Both the position numbers and the translations under genes were made by a program. Shown here one piece after another: positions 24,327 through 31,938 of a DNA stretch of 35,642 bases. Each line of letters starts with the position of its first letter. Position 1 is the stretch's first letter. The stretch is from the NCBI GenBank assembly GCA_964614535.1, contig CAZTOZ010000079.1:1-35642 (forward strand), given 5' to 3'. The stretch comes from JALSHZ01 sp964614535 (lineage in GTDB: Bacteria > Pseudomonadota > Gammaproteobacteria > UWMA-0217). Under the pieces are notes generated by a model. That model was not told the origin of the DNA. It did no database searches and worked only from the letters and a program-made list of their open reading frames with translations.

Positions 24327-24350
24327 CCGCGGCCCGCTGCCGGGCCGTGG
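24327..24350 (-). terminator. Strong hairpin after the PreP-like gene
   Basis: CGGCCCG-CTGC-CGGGCCG (24330-24347) extends to a 10-bp stem with one G-U pair. It lies 9 bp beyond the protease stop on the minus strand. No T-run follows, so termination would depend on the stem or on Rho. Confidence 0.45.
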
Positions 24351-24358
24351 CGATGGCG

Positions 24359-27304
24359 CTACAGCGGGATGATCTCCAGCGAGAGCTCCCGGGCCACCGC
24401 CTCGTTGCCGGCATGGGAGATGACGGCGGTGCTGGCCGTTTCCGGCTTGAGCCAGCGCGCCCCGACCCGCTTCAGATCATCGAGCGTGACGGCGAGAATC
24501 CGCGCCCGGTAGGCGCGGCGCTGCTCGGGTGTCCGGCCGAAGAGTTCGCCATAGAACGCCTTTTGCGCCTCCCCGGCCGGCGAGCCTGGCTTGTCGAGCT
24601 GACCGACGACGCCGAGGATCGCCTCCTCCAGCGCACGATACTCATGCGGATGGGAGAGCAACCAGTCGATGGCGCGGTCGAAATCCTCCAGCGTCTCGGC
24701 CAGTCGCGGATCCCGATAGGAGTAGAAACGAAACGCGCCAGTATCGGCATCGTAGCTGGCACCACCACCGTAGGCGCCGCCCTGCTCACGCACCTTCGAA
24801 TGCAGGAAACCGTTGCGCAGGAATCCACCCAACACCTCCAGCGCGGCGGCATCGGGGTGTTCGGCCGGCACCGCCGGATAGGCCCTGGCGCAGAAGTTGA
24901 CCTGGGTGTTGGTCATCCAGCACTGACGCACCGGCTCCCGTACCGGATCGATCCCGAAGGGACGACCGGCCGGCGCCGTGGCCTCGTCGCCCCAGCGAGC
25001 GGCCACGTCATCGCCCATCGCCGGCAACCGCTCCTCCTCGCCGATCAGCAGGAAGCGTTTTTCTCCCCCCACCAGATGGCGATGCAGCGCGGCCATCTCC
25101 TGGGCGAAGGTCGCCAGGCGGCGTTCGTCGCCCAGCCCGTCGTCCAGCGCCTTGAGGCGGCGGATACCCTCCAGCCCATGCATCCGGTGGGAGAGCCAGG
25201 CCCGGCCCGACAGTCCGCTGGCGGCGGCCCGCATCGCCAGCACATGGCCGTTGCCGGTCACGCTGTGCTCACGCCGGATGCGCGCCTGCGCCACCAGCTC
25301 ACGAATCTTCGGCAACTCGTCGAAACGGACCTTGCCCAGGGTCTCGTGCAACAGCTCGGTGAGCGCGCCGTGATTGCGCGCCAACGCCTTGCCCGAGAGC
25401 ACATACTTGCCGCGCGCCTTCTGCACGTCGTCCAGCTCGGTGCGGATCAGCGTACTGACACTGACGCCTCCGCTGACGGCGTCCTGCCAGGCCTGGGTCT
25501 CACGATAACTGCGATCGCCAACGCCCAGCTCGGTCAGGGCATTGAGATACTGCGGCAACAGGTCGATCTGCGCTTCGTCGAGTCGCGGCAGGTCGAGCAC
25601 GACCTGCTGGTAGGCCAGGCCATTGGTGCCCTGGGCGTAGAGGGTCGCCTCCACCGATCCCAGCCGCTGCCGGCGACCACGGGGAATGGGGATGTCGGCC
25701 GGCACGTCGTCGAGGGTCACCTTCGGCAATATCTCGGGATCGTCCTCGCGAGCCTGACGCTCGGCCAGTTTCCGCGCCAGATCGATCACCGCCTGAACTT
25801 CCGCCTCGCTCATGCCGGCGCGAATCGCATCGAGCCGGTCGCGCTCCCGCTGTGCCTTGACCCGGGCCAGATCGGTGTCCGGCTTCATCGTCAGCCGCAC
25901 CCGGTGGGGATTGTCCAGCAACAACCGCCGCACCATCCGCTGGATGAAGTCCGGCTCGCCCGCCTCCCGCCGCAGCTGCTCCAGCGCCACATCGAGATTG
26001 AGCGCCGCCGCCGGATCGCCCCGATGGATCGCCGCCGGCAGGCCGCCAAGAATCAGCTGCAACCCGTAGGGGTAGCCATCGCCCTTGATCTCCCGCTGAT
26101 GCAGCTCCAACTGGTGCAACGCCGCATCGATCCGTGATTGCGGCACCCCGTCCCTGGCCACCTGCTCCAGGGTGTCGAGGATCAGCTTCTCCAGCGCCTC
26201 GGCATGCTCCGGCCGCGACCCCTCGATACCGGCCATGAACGCCATCTCGCGGTTGCTGTCCTCGGTGCCGCAGAGCGGCGACGGCGCGCTGCCCAGCTCG
26301 GTGGTCTCCAGCGCATGGAGCAGCGGCGAGGCGCTGTTGTCCAGCAGCACCGAGGTCATCAGATTGGTGCGCAGCGCCTCCATCGTGTCGATACTGCGCC
26401 CCAGCAGCCAGGCCATGACGATATGGGTGCGGTCGCCGCTGTCGGCGTCGTCGGCGGCATAGACCGACTCGAACACCTGCGGTGCCCGATAGCGCTTCTC
26501 GTCCCCCACGTCGACGATCCCGTCCAGCGGCTCGAATTCGGCCAGCGCGCGCTCGTGGAAGCGCTGTTGCAGCTCGGCCGCCGGGAGGTTGCCGAAGGTC
26601 ATGAACACGGCGTTGGAGGGGTGGTAATGCTTGCGGTAGAACGCCACCAGCGCCTCATAGGTCAGATCGGGGATGTGCTCGGGATCACCGCCGCTGTTGT
26701 AGTGATAGGTGGTGGTGGGAAACAGCTTGCTCGTCAACGTCTGCCACAACACCGACACCGGCGAACTCATCGCCCCCTTCATTTCGTTGTAGACCACCCC
26801 CTTGAATTCCAGCGGCGTCGCCGGATCGTCACGCTCGGCGAACTCCAGCCGCCACCCCTCCTGGCGGAAATCCAGCTCGTGCAGATTGGAGAAGAAGACC
26901 GCGTCCAGATAGACGTCGAGCAGGTTGAAGAAGTCCTTGCGGTTCTGCGAGGCAAACGGATAGGCCGTCCAGTCACTGCTGGTGAAGGCATTCATGAAAG
27001 TGTTGAGCGACCGGCGGATCATCATGAAGAACGGATCACGCACCGGATAGCGTTTCGAGCCGCACAGCGCCGTGTGCTCGAGAATGTGGGCCACGCCGGT
27101 GTCGTCCATCGGCACCGTCCGCAGACCGACCAGAAAGACATTCTCGTCGCTGTCCGACCGCAGGTGATAGTGCATCGCCCCGGTGCCACGGTGGCGATAG
27201 ACCTCCACCACCAGCCGCAGTGACTCGATCGGCTCGCTTCGGATCCATTCGAAACTGGTGTGGTGTTCGGGCACGGCCCCGGCGACGGACTGACTGATCG
27301 GCAT
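24359..27304 (-). CDS. PreP-type M16C insulinase-family metalloprotease
   Basis: 981 residues, typical for presequence-protease/insulinase-like M16C enzymes. The inverted zinc motif HILEH lies at residues 73-77 (VAHILEHTALCGSKRYPVRD). The distal zinc ligand is the Glu of VVYNEMKGAMSSP (about 174). An M16C-associated middle domain (about 460-720, with PRGRRQRLGSVEATLYAQGT) follows, then a C-terminal half with the substrate-binding region GGAYGGGASYDADTGAFRFY. Homologues degrade short unstructured peptides such as signal or transit peptides. No signal sequence is present, so cytoplasmic action is expected. The ATG at 27304 has AGAGGA 5 bp upstream. It appears to stand alone, divergent from the cytochrome b561 gene across a 228-bp gap. 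Confidence 0.92.
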   Translation of the reverse strand: MPISQSVAGAVPEHHTSFEWIRSEPIESLRLVVEVYRHRGTGAMHYHLRSDSDENVFLVGLRTVPMDDTGVAHILEHTALCGSKRYPVRDPFFMMIRRSLNTFMNAFTSSDWTAYPFASQNRKDFFNLLDVYLDAVFFSNLHELDFRQEGWRLEFAERDDPATPLEFKGVVYNEMKGAMSSPVSVLWQTLTSKLFPTTTYHYNSGGDPEHIPDLTYEALVAFYRKHYHPSNAVFMTFGNLPAAELQQRFHERALAEFEPLDGIVDVGDEKRYRAPQVFESVYAADDADSGDRTHIVMAWLLGRSIDTMEALRTNLMTSVLLDNSASPLLHALETTELGSAPSPLCGTEDSNREMAFMAGIEGSRPEHAEALEKLILDTLEQVARDGVPQSRIDAALHQLELHQREIKGDGYPYGLQLILGGLPAAIHRGDPAAALNLDVALEQLRREAGEPDFIQRMVRRLLLDNPHRVRLTMKPDTDLARVKAQRERDRLDAIRAGMSEAEVQAVIDLARKLAERQAREDDPEILPKVTLDDVPADIPIPRGRRQRLGSVEATLYAQGTNGLAYQQVVLDLPRLDEAQIDLLPQYLNALTELGVGDRSYRETQAWQDAVSGGVSVSTLIRTELDDVQKARGKYVLSGKALARNHGALTELLHETLGKVRFDELPKIRELVAQARIRREHSVTGNGHVLAMRAAASGLSGRAWLSHRMHGLEGIRRLKALDDGLGDERRLATFAQEMAALHRHLVGGEKRFLLIGEEERLPAMGDDVAARWGDEATAPAGRPFGIDPVREPVRQCWMTNTQVNFCARAYPAVPAEHPDAAALEVLGGFLRNGFLHSKVREQGGAYGGGASYDADTGAFRFYSYRDPRLAETLEDFDRAIDWLLSHPHEYRALEEAILGVVGQLDKPGSPAGEAQKAFYGELFGRTPEQRRAYRARILAVTLDDLKRVGARWLKPETASTAVISHAGNEAVARELSLEIIPL

Positions 27305-27456
27305 GATGTTCCTCTAGGTCTCAAGAATCGGCACAGTATGGAGCAGGCGCAGGATTTTTCCAGATTTCTTCGTTCTCCGGCAGGGGCTTTCCCCGCCACC
27401 ACAAAACGGCACCCCGGGCCGGACAGCGCAGGTCGGCAGGCCACTTTTTCGTTTCG

Positions 27457-27484
27457 TTTCATCTTGGCTTCAGCATCATTTCAT
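27457..27484 (+). promoter_or_regulatory. Triple 11-bp-spaced response-regulator half-sites before cytochrome b561
   Basis: TTTCAT (27457), CTTCAG (27468) and TTTCAT (27479) are spaced exactly 11 bp apart. Ten bases after the last is TATCCT (27495-27500), a possible -10, and the ATG follows at 27533 with AGGAGA. The 11-bp direct-repeat period is typical of OmpR/PhoB-family regulators bound on one face of the helix. The same motif and spacing occur twice near 30574-30675. Confidence 0.55.
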
Positions 27485-27532
27485 CAACGCCCGCTATCCT
27501 GTCGGGCACGACCAGGACATAGGAGAGCGACG

Positions 27533-28183
27533 ATGCGACACACCCAGGAATCGACAGAAATCAAAGTATGGGACCCACTGATCAGGCTGTTCCACTGGAC
27601 CCTCGTCATCAGCTTCACCCTCGACTATCTCACGGGAGAGACACTACTGGGCCTGCATGTCCAGATCGGCTATCTGATCGCGGGCCTGCTCCTGTTCCGC
27701 GTCGTCTGGGGATTCATCGGTTCCCGCCACGCCCGGTTCAGCGACTTCCTCTATCCGCCTGGCGAGATCATCGCCTATCTGAAGTCGCTGGGCAGCGGCC
27801 ACCCGCGCCGCTACCTCGGCCACAATCCGGCGGGTGGTCTGATGGTACTGGCGCTGCTCACCAGCCTTGGCCTTACGACGATCAGCGGACTGATGATGAT
27901 CGAAACCCCGGAACCGGTGGCCGCGACGCTCATCCCGTCGGCCCATGCCGACGACGATGACGACGACCGTCGGGAACACCGCTATGCCGAGGACGATGAC
28001 GACGAGGAAAACGAGGCGGGATTCAACGAGGCCTATGAAGAGATCCACGAGTTCTTCGCCAATCTCACCCTGCTGCTGGTACTGCTGCACATCGCCGGCG
28101 TGGTCGTCAGCAGCCGCCTCCACCACGAACCGCTGGTCCGGGCGATGATCACCGGCAAGAAACCCGCCGATCCGCCGGCTTGA
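27533..28183 (+). CDS. Cytochrome b561-family membrane protein with acidic loop
   Basis: 216 residues, four membrane helices, like the small di-heme b-type cytochromes of the b561/Ni-Fe-hydrogenase cytochrome b family. Candidate heme ligands are His21 (IRLFHWTL), His42 (LGLHVQIGY), and His in EEIHEFF and LLHIAGV. Between helices 3 and 4 is an unusual loop with six consecutive Asp, then EHRYAEDDDDEENEAG, directly after SAHA. Such proteins pass electrons between quinol or ferredoxin and a periplasmic partner. The acidic, His-containing loop could bind metal or a partner protein. The ATG has AGGAGA 6 bp upstream. It carries the same promoter motif as the metal-efflux genes and converges on the sensor kinase gene, so a role in the same stress response is inferred. 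Confidence 0.88.
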   Translation: MRHTQESTEIKVWDPLIRLFHWTLVISFTLDYLTGETLLGLHVQIGYLIAGLLLFRVVWGFIGSRHARFSDFLYPPGEIIAYLKSLGSGHPRRYLGHNPAGGLMVLALLTSLGLTTISGLMMIETPEPVAATLIPSAHADDDDDDRREHRYAEDDDDEENEAGFNEAYEEIHEFFANLTLLLVLLHIAGVVVSSRLHHEPLVRAMITGKKPADPPA

Positions 28184-28190
28184 GACCATC

Positions 28191-28222
28191 GGCCGGCTGG
28201 CGGTCACCGCCGTCAGCCGGCC
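28191..28222. terminator. Bidirectional hairpin between cytochrome b561 and the sensor kinase gene
   Basis: GGCCGGCTG (28191-28199) pairs perfectly with CAGCCGGCC (28214-28222). Inside, GCGGT pairs with ACCGC around one base, with a 3-base bulge. It lies between two convergent genes and overlaps the kinase stop codon. There is no T-run on either side. Confidence 0.6.
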
Positions 28223-29532
28223 AGCGGCAACCGCACCCGCACCCGCACCCCCCCCAGCTCGTCGGCATCGGCCAGCACCAACTCACCACCGTAGGAACGA
28301 GCGATGTCATGGGCAATCGACAACCCCAGGCCATGGCCGGGACGATTCTCGTCCAGCCGGCTGCCACGTACCAGCAACTGCTCACGCAACCCAGCCTCGA
28401 TTCCGGGACCGTCATCGTCGAGTATCAATTCGAAATCCTCGTCCGGCTTGGCGGTCAACACCAGGCGGATGCGGCGATCGGCCCATTTGGCGGCGTTGTC
28501 GAGCAGATTGCCGATCAGCTCCAGCATGTCGTTCTGGTCCAGCGGCAGCCGCTCCGCCGACACCACGCGCCAGTCGATGTCCAGCGCCTTGTCGTGGTAC
28601 AGCGCGCGAATCGTCTCCACCAGGTCGGCCACGTCCGCCCGCGGGGAGAAGTGACGGCCGACCGCGGCCCGACCCATGATGCGGGCACGCTTGAGCTCGG
28701 TATCGACCAGCCGCTGCATCTGCTCAGCCTGGGCCACCAGCTCCGGCAACTGCTGCCGCTGCCCCAGCCGATAGACGATGTTCAGCGGTCCCTTGAGCGC
28801 ATGCGCGAGATTGCCAACCGCATTGCGGGCACGCACCTGATGCTGCTTCCAGGCGTCGAGCAGTTGATTGAACTCCGCCACCAGCGGCCGCACCTCCGCC
28901 GGCACGTCGTTGCCGAGCGCCTCCTGCTGCCCTTCCCGGACCGCTCGCACCTCATCCCGCAGCAGATCGAGCCGGGCAAAGGCCGAACGGATCGCCAACC
29001 GCTGCACCAACAGCATCACCAACACCGCCGCCACCGCGGCGATCACGCCAATCCAGACGAAACGGTAGATGGCTCCCAGCAACGGCGCGACATCCTCTGC
29101 AATGGCAATGGAGAACCCCTCGCCCCCCTTGCGATAGTGGCTCTGCCAAACCAGCAGGTGCTGCCGCCCGGGACCATCGGTCAGCCAGTAGCCGGGGGCG
29201 TCCGACCGCTGCTCGGCCAACACCAGTTCCCAATCCCACAGCGAGCGGGACAGCAGGCGCGTGCCATCGTCGAAATGCACCACGTAGTAGTGCCCCGACA
29301 ACGGCTGGGTATAGATCGGCGGCAACGAGCGCACCACCTTGCGCGCCTGCATGTCCATCCCGCTGATGATCGCCTCGGCGTCGTGATGCAGCCGCGACAA
29401 CGCAAACTGAACGGCCGTCTCGCGACCGATCCAGGCGGCGATGGCGAGCAGCACCAGCAACACCACCAGCATCAAGCCGCCCATGCGCCACGAGAGCCAG
29501 CGCTCCAGTGAGTCACTACCGGTGAAAGACAT
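28213..29532 (-). CDS. Sensor histidine kinase (PhoQ-like) of the metal locus
   Basis: 439 residues. Helix 1 (about 17-36, GGLMLVVLLVLLAIAAWIG) and helix 2 (about 160-185) enclose a periplasmic sensor of about 120 residues (HYYVVHFDDGTRLLSRSLWD, GYWLTDGPGRQHLLVWQSHY). A HAMP-like region comes next, then the phospho-acceptor NLAHALKGPLN (His of the H-box), ELIGNLLDNAAKWA (N-box), LDDDGPGIE (G1) and GHGLGLSIAHDIA (G2). All catalytic motifs are intact. The sensor resembles those of PhoQ and CzcS-type kinases; the ligand is not known, though a divalent metal fits the neighbours. The ATG at 29532 overlaps the regulator gene by 17 bp and has AGGG just upstream. Confidence 0.9.
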   Translation of the reverse strand: MSFTGSDSLERWLSWRMGGLMLVVLLVLLAIAAWIGRETAVQFALSRLHHDAEAIISGMDMQARKVVRSLPPIYTQPLSGHYYVVHFDDGTRLLSRSLWDWELVLAEQRSDAPGYWLTDGPGRQHLLVWQSHYRKGGEGFSIAIAEDVAPLLGAIYRFVWIGVIAAVAAVLVMLLVQRLAIRSAFARLDLLRDEVRAVREGQQEALGNDVPAEVRPLVAEFNQLLDAWKQHQVRARNAVGNLAHALKGPLNIVYRLGQRQQLPELVAQAEQMQRLVDTELKRARIMGRAAVGRHFSPRADVADLVETIRALYHDKALDIDWRVVSAERLPLDQNDMLELIGNLLDNAAKWADRRIRLVLTAKPDEDFELILDDDGPGIEAGLREQLLVRGSRLDENRPGHGLGLSIAHDIARSYGGELVLADADELGGVRVRVRLPLAG

Positions 29533-30175
29533 AGCCCTGCCCGCGACGCGTCTCGATCCGCCCCTTGCCGATCTTCTCCCGCAACCGTCGCACATAGACT
29601 TCGATGACATTGCTGTCACGGTCGAAGTCCTGCTCGTAGACGTGTTCGATCAAACGGGTCTTCGACAACGGCTTGCCGGGATTCATCATGAAATAGCGCA
29701 ACAGCCGGAACTCCGTGGCCGTCAGCGGCGTCACCGTGCCATCGTCGTGCCGTATCCGCTGCTGCTCCTCCTCCAGTTCGAAACCGTCGGCGCGCAGGGC
29801 CGACGTCACATGGCCGTGGCTGCGGCGCATCAACGCCTGCAGCCGTGCCAGCAGCTCCTCGAAATGGAACGGTTTGGTCAGATAGTCGTCGGCGCCGGCC
29901 TTCAGCCCATCGACCTTCTCCCGCCAACTGTCACGCGCGGTCAGAATCAGCACCGGCACGGCAATGCCCTGCGCCCGCCAGCGCCGCAACACGTCGAGAC
30001 CGTTGCGCACCGGCAGCCCCAGATCGAGCACCACCGCGTCATAGTTCTCGGTCTCCCCCAGAAACAACCCCTCCTCGCCGTCCCCCGCCAGATCCACGGC
30101 ATAGCCCGCCCGCCGCAATTCCGGCAGCAGGTCGTCCACCAACAGCGCATCGTCCTCGACCAGCAACAGCCTCAA
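29516..30175 (-). CDS. OmpR/PhoB-family response regulator
   Basis: 219 residues. The receiver domain (1-115) has the acidic pair Glu7/Asp8, phospho-acceptor Asp51 (VVLDLGLP), Thr in LILTARD and Lys in DYLTKPF. The winged-helix DNA-binding domain (about 125-219) has LTATEFRLLRYFMMNPGK, the recognition helix SNVIEVYVRRLREKIG and the wing RRGQGYVF. This subtype binds tandem half-sites about 11 bp apart, which fits the repeats at 27457-27484, 30574-30590 and 30659-30675. The start is a TTG at 30175 that overlaps the PepSY stop by 4 bp (TTGA), so translation is coupled. PepSY protein, regulator and kinase form one operon, divergent from the efflux operon, as in zne/czc-type metal loci. Confidence 0.93.
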   Translation of the reverse strand: MRLLLVEDDALLVDDLLPELRRAGYAVDLAGDGEEGLFLGETENYDAVVLDLGLPVRNGLDVLRRWRAQGIAVPVLILTARDSWREKVDGLKAGADDYLTKPFHFEELLARLQALMRRSHGHVTSALRADGFELEEEQQRIRHDDGTVTPLTATEFRLLRYFMMNPGKPLSKTRLIEHVYEQDFDRDSNVIEVYVRRLREKIGKGRIETRRGQGYVFHR

Positions 30176-30531
30176 TCTTCATCCTCCTTCGCAATCACGG
30201 CCCCGGTATGGGGGTCCACCCAGACTTCATAGATACGCCCCTCCACCGTCACCAGTTCGATTTCGTAGAAGAGCCGGCCATCGAGATGCTCGCGCTCCAC
30301 CTCCAGAATACGGGCACCGGCCGGGAGATGGAGACGCTGGAGTATCTCCTCCAGCGGGATCATCTCCCCCTGCCGCTGCGAGACCACCCGCACGCCCGGC
30401 AGCGGCAGCGAATCCCCTATACGGTCGTAATGCCGCCACTGCCGCTGCGCCAGCCCCCAGGCCGCCAGCGCCAGCAGCAACGCCAGACAGACCACGACGA
30501 TCACCACCCGCCTGCTCACAATCCCGCCCAT
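30172..30531 (-). CDS. Membrane-anchored PepSY-domain protein
   Basis: About 119 residues from the ATG at 30531, or 115 from a GTG at 30519. The GGAGG directly abuts the ATG and lies 12 bp before the GTG, so neither start is ideal. One N-terminal membrane helix (SRRVVIVVVCLALLLALAAW) is followed by a periplasmic PepSY domain: GEMIPLEEILQRL, ARILEVEREHLDGRLFYEIE and then YEVWVDPHTGAVIAKEDED. PepSY domains are thought to inhibit proteases or modulate partner proteins. Genes of this kind often accompany two-component systems, where the protein may adjust sensor output. It is first in the operon with the regulator and kinase genes and starts 43 bp after the response-regulator box. Confidence 0.85.
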   Translation of the reverse strand: MGGIVSRRVVIVVVCLALLLALAAWGLAQRQWRHYDRIGDSLPLPGVRVVSQRQGEMIPLEEILQRLHLPAGARILEVEREHLDGRLFYEIELVTVEGRIYEVWVDPHTGAVIAKEDED

Positions 30532-30557
30532 CCTCCAAACGCTATGGCACCGGAGCG

Positions 30558-30590
30558 AGACTACCTCGCCCAGCTGAAACAAAGCTGAAA
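30558..30590 (-). promoter_or_regulatory. Response-regulator box and -10 for the PepSY-regulator-kinase operon
   Basis: On the minus strand, TTTCAG-N5-TTTCAG (30590-30574) is followed after exactly 10 bases by TAGTCT (30563-30558). The 17-bp box is a perfect reverse complement of 30659-30675. The 11-bp half-site period and the closeness to the -10 imply activation, with the box replacing the -35, and autoregulation. Confidence 0.6.
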
Positions 30591-30658
30591 GCCTGCAACG
30601 CGACATGACGCCGCCCACACCGGGAATCGAAACGGAAACCACCGACCGACGCAACGGT

Positions 30659-30691
30659 TTTCAGCTTTGTTTCAGAAACCCCCTATAGACT
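30659..30691 (+). promoter_or_regulatory. Response-regulator box and -10 for the metal-efflux operon
   Basis: TTTCAG-N5-TTTCAG (30659-30675) is followed after exactly 10 bases by TAGACT (30686-30691); an overlapping TATAGA begins at 30684. The ATG of the outer-membrane factor is at 30727. The box is the mirror image of that at 30574-30590, 68 bp away, so one regulator can serve both directions. Confidence 0.65.
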
Positions 30692-30726
30692 CCCCCGCCA
30701 TCGATGCAACCGACAATGGAAACACC

Positions 30727-31938
30727 ATGATCCACCGCGCGATGCTGCTGGCGCTACTGCCAGCCCTGGCGATGCTGCCCCCGGCCGCCGGCGCACTGAC
30801 CCTGGCGGAAATCGTCACCGCCGCCACCGAGCGCCATCCCCGTCGCGGCGAATCCGAAGCCCTGCGGACCGTGGCCGAAGGTTATCGACGCCAGGCCGAC
30901 AGCCTGGTCGGCGGCGACCCGTCGCTCGATCTCGGCGCCGCTGGCGACCGCTTCGGCAGCGACTTCGGCTATGAAGAGTACGTCGCCGGCATCTCGGTTC
31001 CCGTCTGGCTGCCCGGCCAGCGCAAGGCACGCCAACGGGTCGCCGAGCAAATCGGGGTCGAAGCCGGGCTGCGGCGGACCCTGCTGCGCTGGCAGATCAC
31101 CGGAGAGGTACTGGAGCGCGGCTGGGCCTTGCGGATCGCCGAGGCGGAAGCGGCCCAGGCAGCAAAACAGTGGGAGGCCGCGATCGCTCTGGAGAAAGAC
31201 ATCGCCCACCGCTTCGAGGCCGGTGAACTGACCCGTAACGACCTGTTGCTCGCCCGGCAGGACGTGGTCGATACCGAAGCGGCGTTCCGCGCCGCCGAAA
31301 ACCAGGTGGTGCAGGCCCGGCTGGCCTGGTCCAGCCTCACCGGGATGGAAACGTTGCCCGACGACCTCGACGCCTTCGCCCACCGCCATTTCGAGGCGAC
31401 CCTGGAGACCCACCCCCAGCGGCTCGCCGCCAACGCCATCGTGGAGACGGCCCGTGCCCGCCGGGACGACGCCCAAGCCCGGCGACGCGCCCATCCCAGC
31501 GTCGGACTCTACGCCAAACACGACCGTGGCATCCGGGGCGACGCCTACACCGACTCGCTGGGCGTGGCGCTGAATCTGCCGTTTGGCAGCCGCCGCCAGG
31601 CGGCACCCGCCATCGCCGAGGCCGAGGCGGAGCTGCAGCGCCGACGCGCCGACGCCGCACTGGTCGAGCGCAAGCTGCGGCTGGCGCTCGACCAGGCGGC
31701 TCAAGCGGTGGCCCGGTCGAAACGCCAACTCGCTCTGGCACAGAAAAAGCACGGTTATGCCCAGGACCGCCTGCACCTCGCCCAACGCGCCTTCGAGCTG
31801 GGCGAAATGGGGCTCTATCAGCTTCTGCTGGCACGCCAGCAGGCCGCACGCGCCGAACGGGAGCTGGAGTTGCGCCAGCTTGAGACCCTGCGCGACCTCG
31901 CCAAACAACATCATGCACTTGGAGTGATCCCGAAATGA
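30727..31938 (+). CDS. CzcC/CusC-type outer-membrane factor (TolC family)
   Basis: 403 residues. The signal peptide (LLALLPALAMLPPAAG, cleavage near residue 23) leaves no lipobox Cys. Two OEP repeats follow, rich in amphipathic helices: ALTLAEIVTAATERHP at the start, GISVPVWLPGQRKARQRVAE, then HPSVGLYAKHDRG and ALNLPFGSRRQAAPAIAEAE in the second. The chain ends in a helix with QLETLRDLAKQHHALG. Such proteins form the trimeric outer-membrane channel of CBA metal-efflux systems. The ATG at 30727 is chosen because it begins the signal peptide. The stop overlaps the next gene by 4 bp (ATGA). It is the first gene of the operon whose promoter carries the response-regulator box. Confidence 0.9.
   Translation: MIHRAMLLALLPALAMLPPAAGALTLAEIVTAATERHPRRGESEALRTVAEGYRRQADSLVGGDPSLDLGAAGDRFGSDFGYEEYVAGISVPVWLPGQRKARQRVAEQIGVEAGLRRTLLRWQITGEVLERGWALRIAEAEAAQAAKQWEAAIALEKDIAHRFEAGELTRNDLLLARQDVVDTEAAFRAAENQVVQARLAWSSLTGMETLPDDLDAFAHRHFEATLETHPQRLAANAIVETARARRDDAQARRRAHPSVGLYAKHDRGIRGDAYTDSLGVALNLPFGSRRQAAPAIAEAEAELQRRRADAALVERKLRLALDQAAQAVARSKRQLALAQKKHGYAQDRLHLAQRAFELGEMGLYQLLLARQQAARAERELELRQLETLRDLAKQHHALGVIPK

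Noticed and set aside
24347..26137. Long plus-strand open frame opposite the protease gene
   Set aside because: It is the antisense shadow of a well-supported M16C protease, with no recognisable domain.
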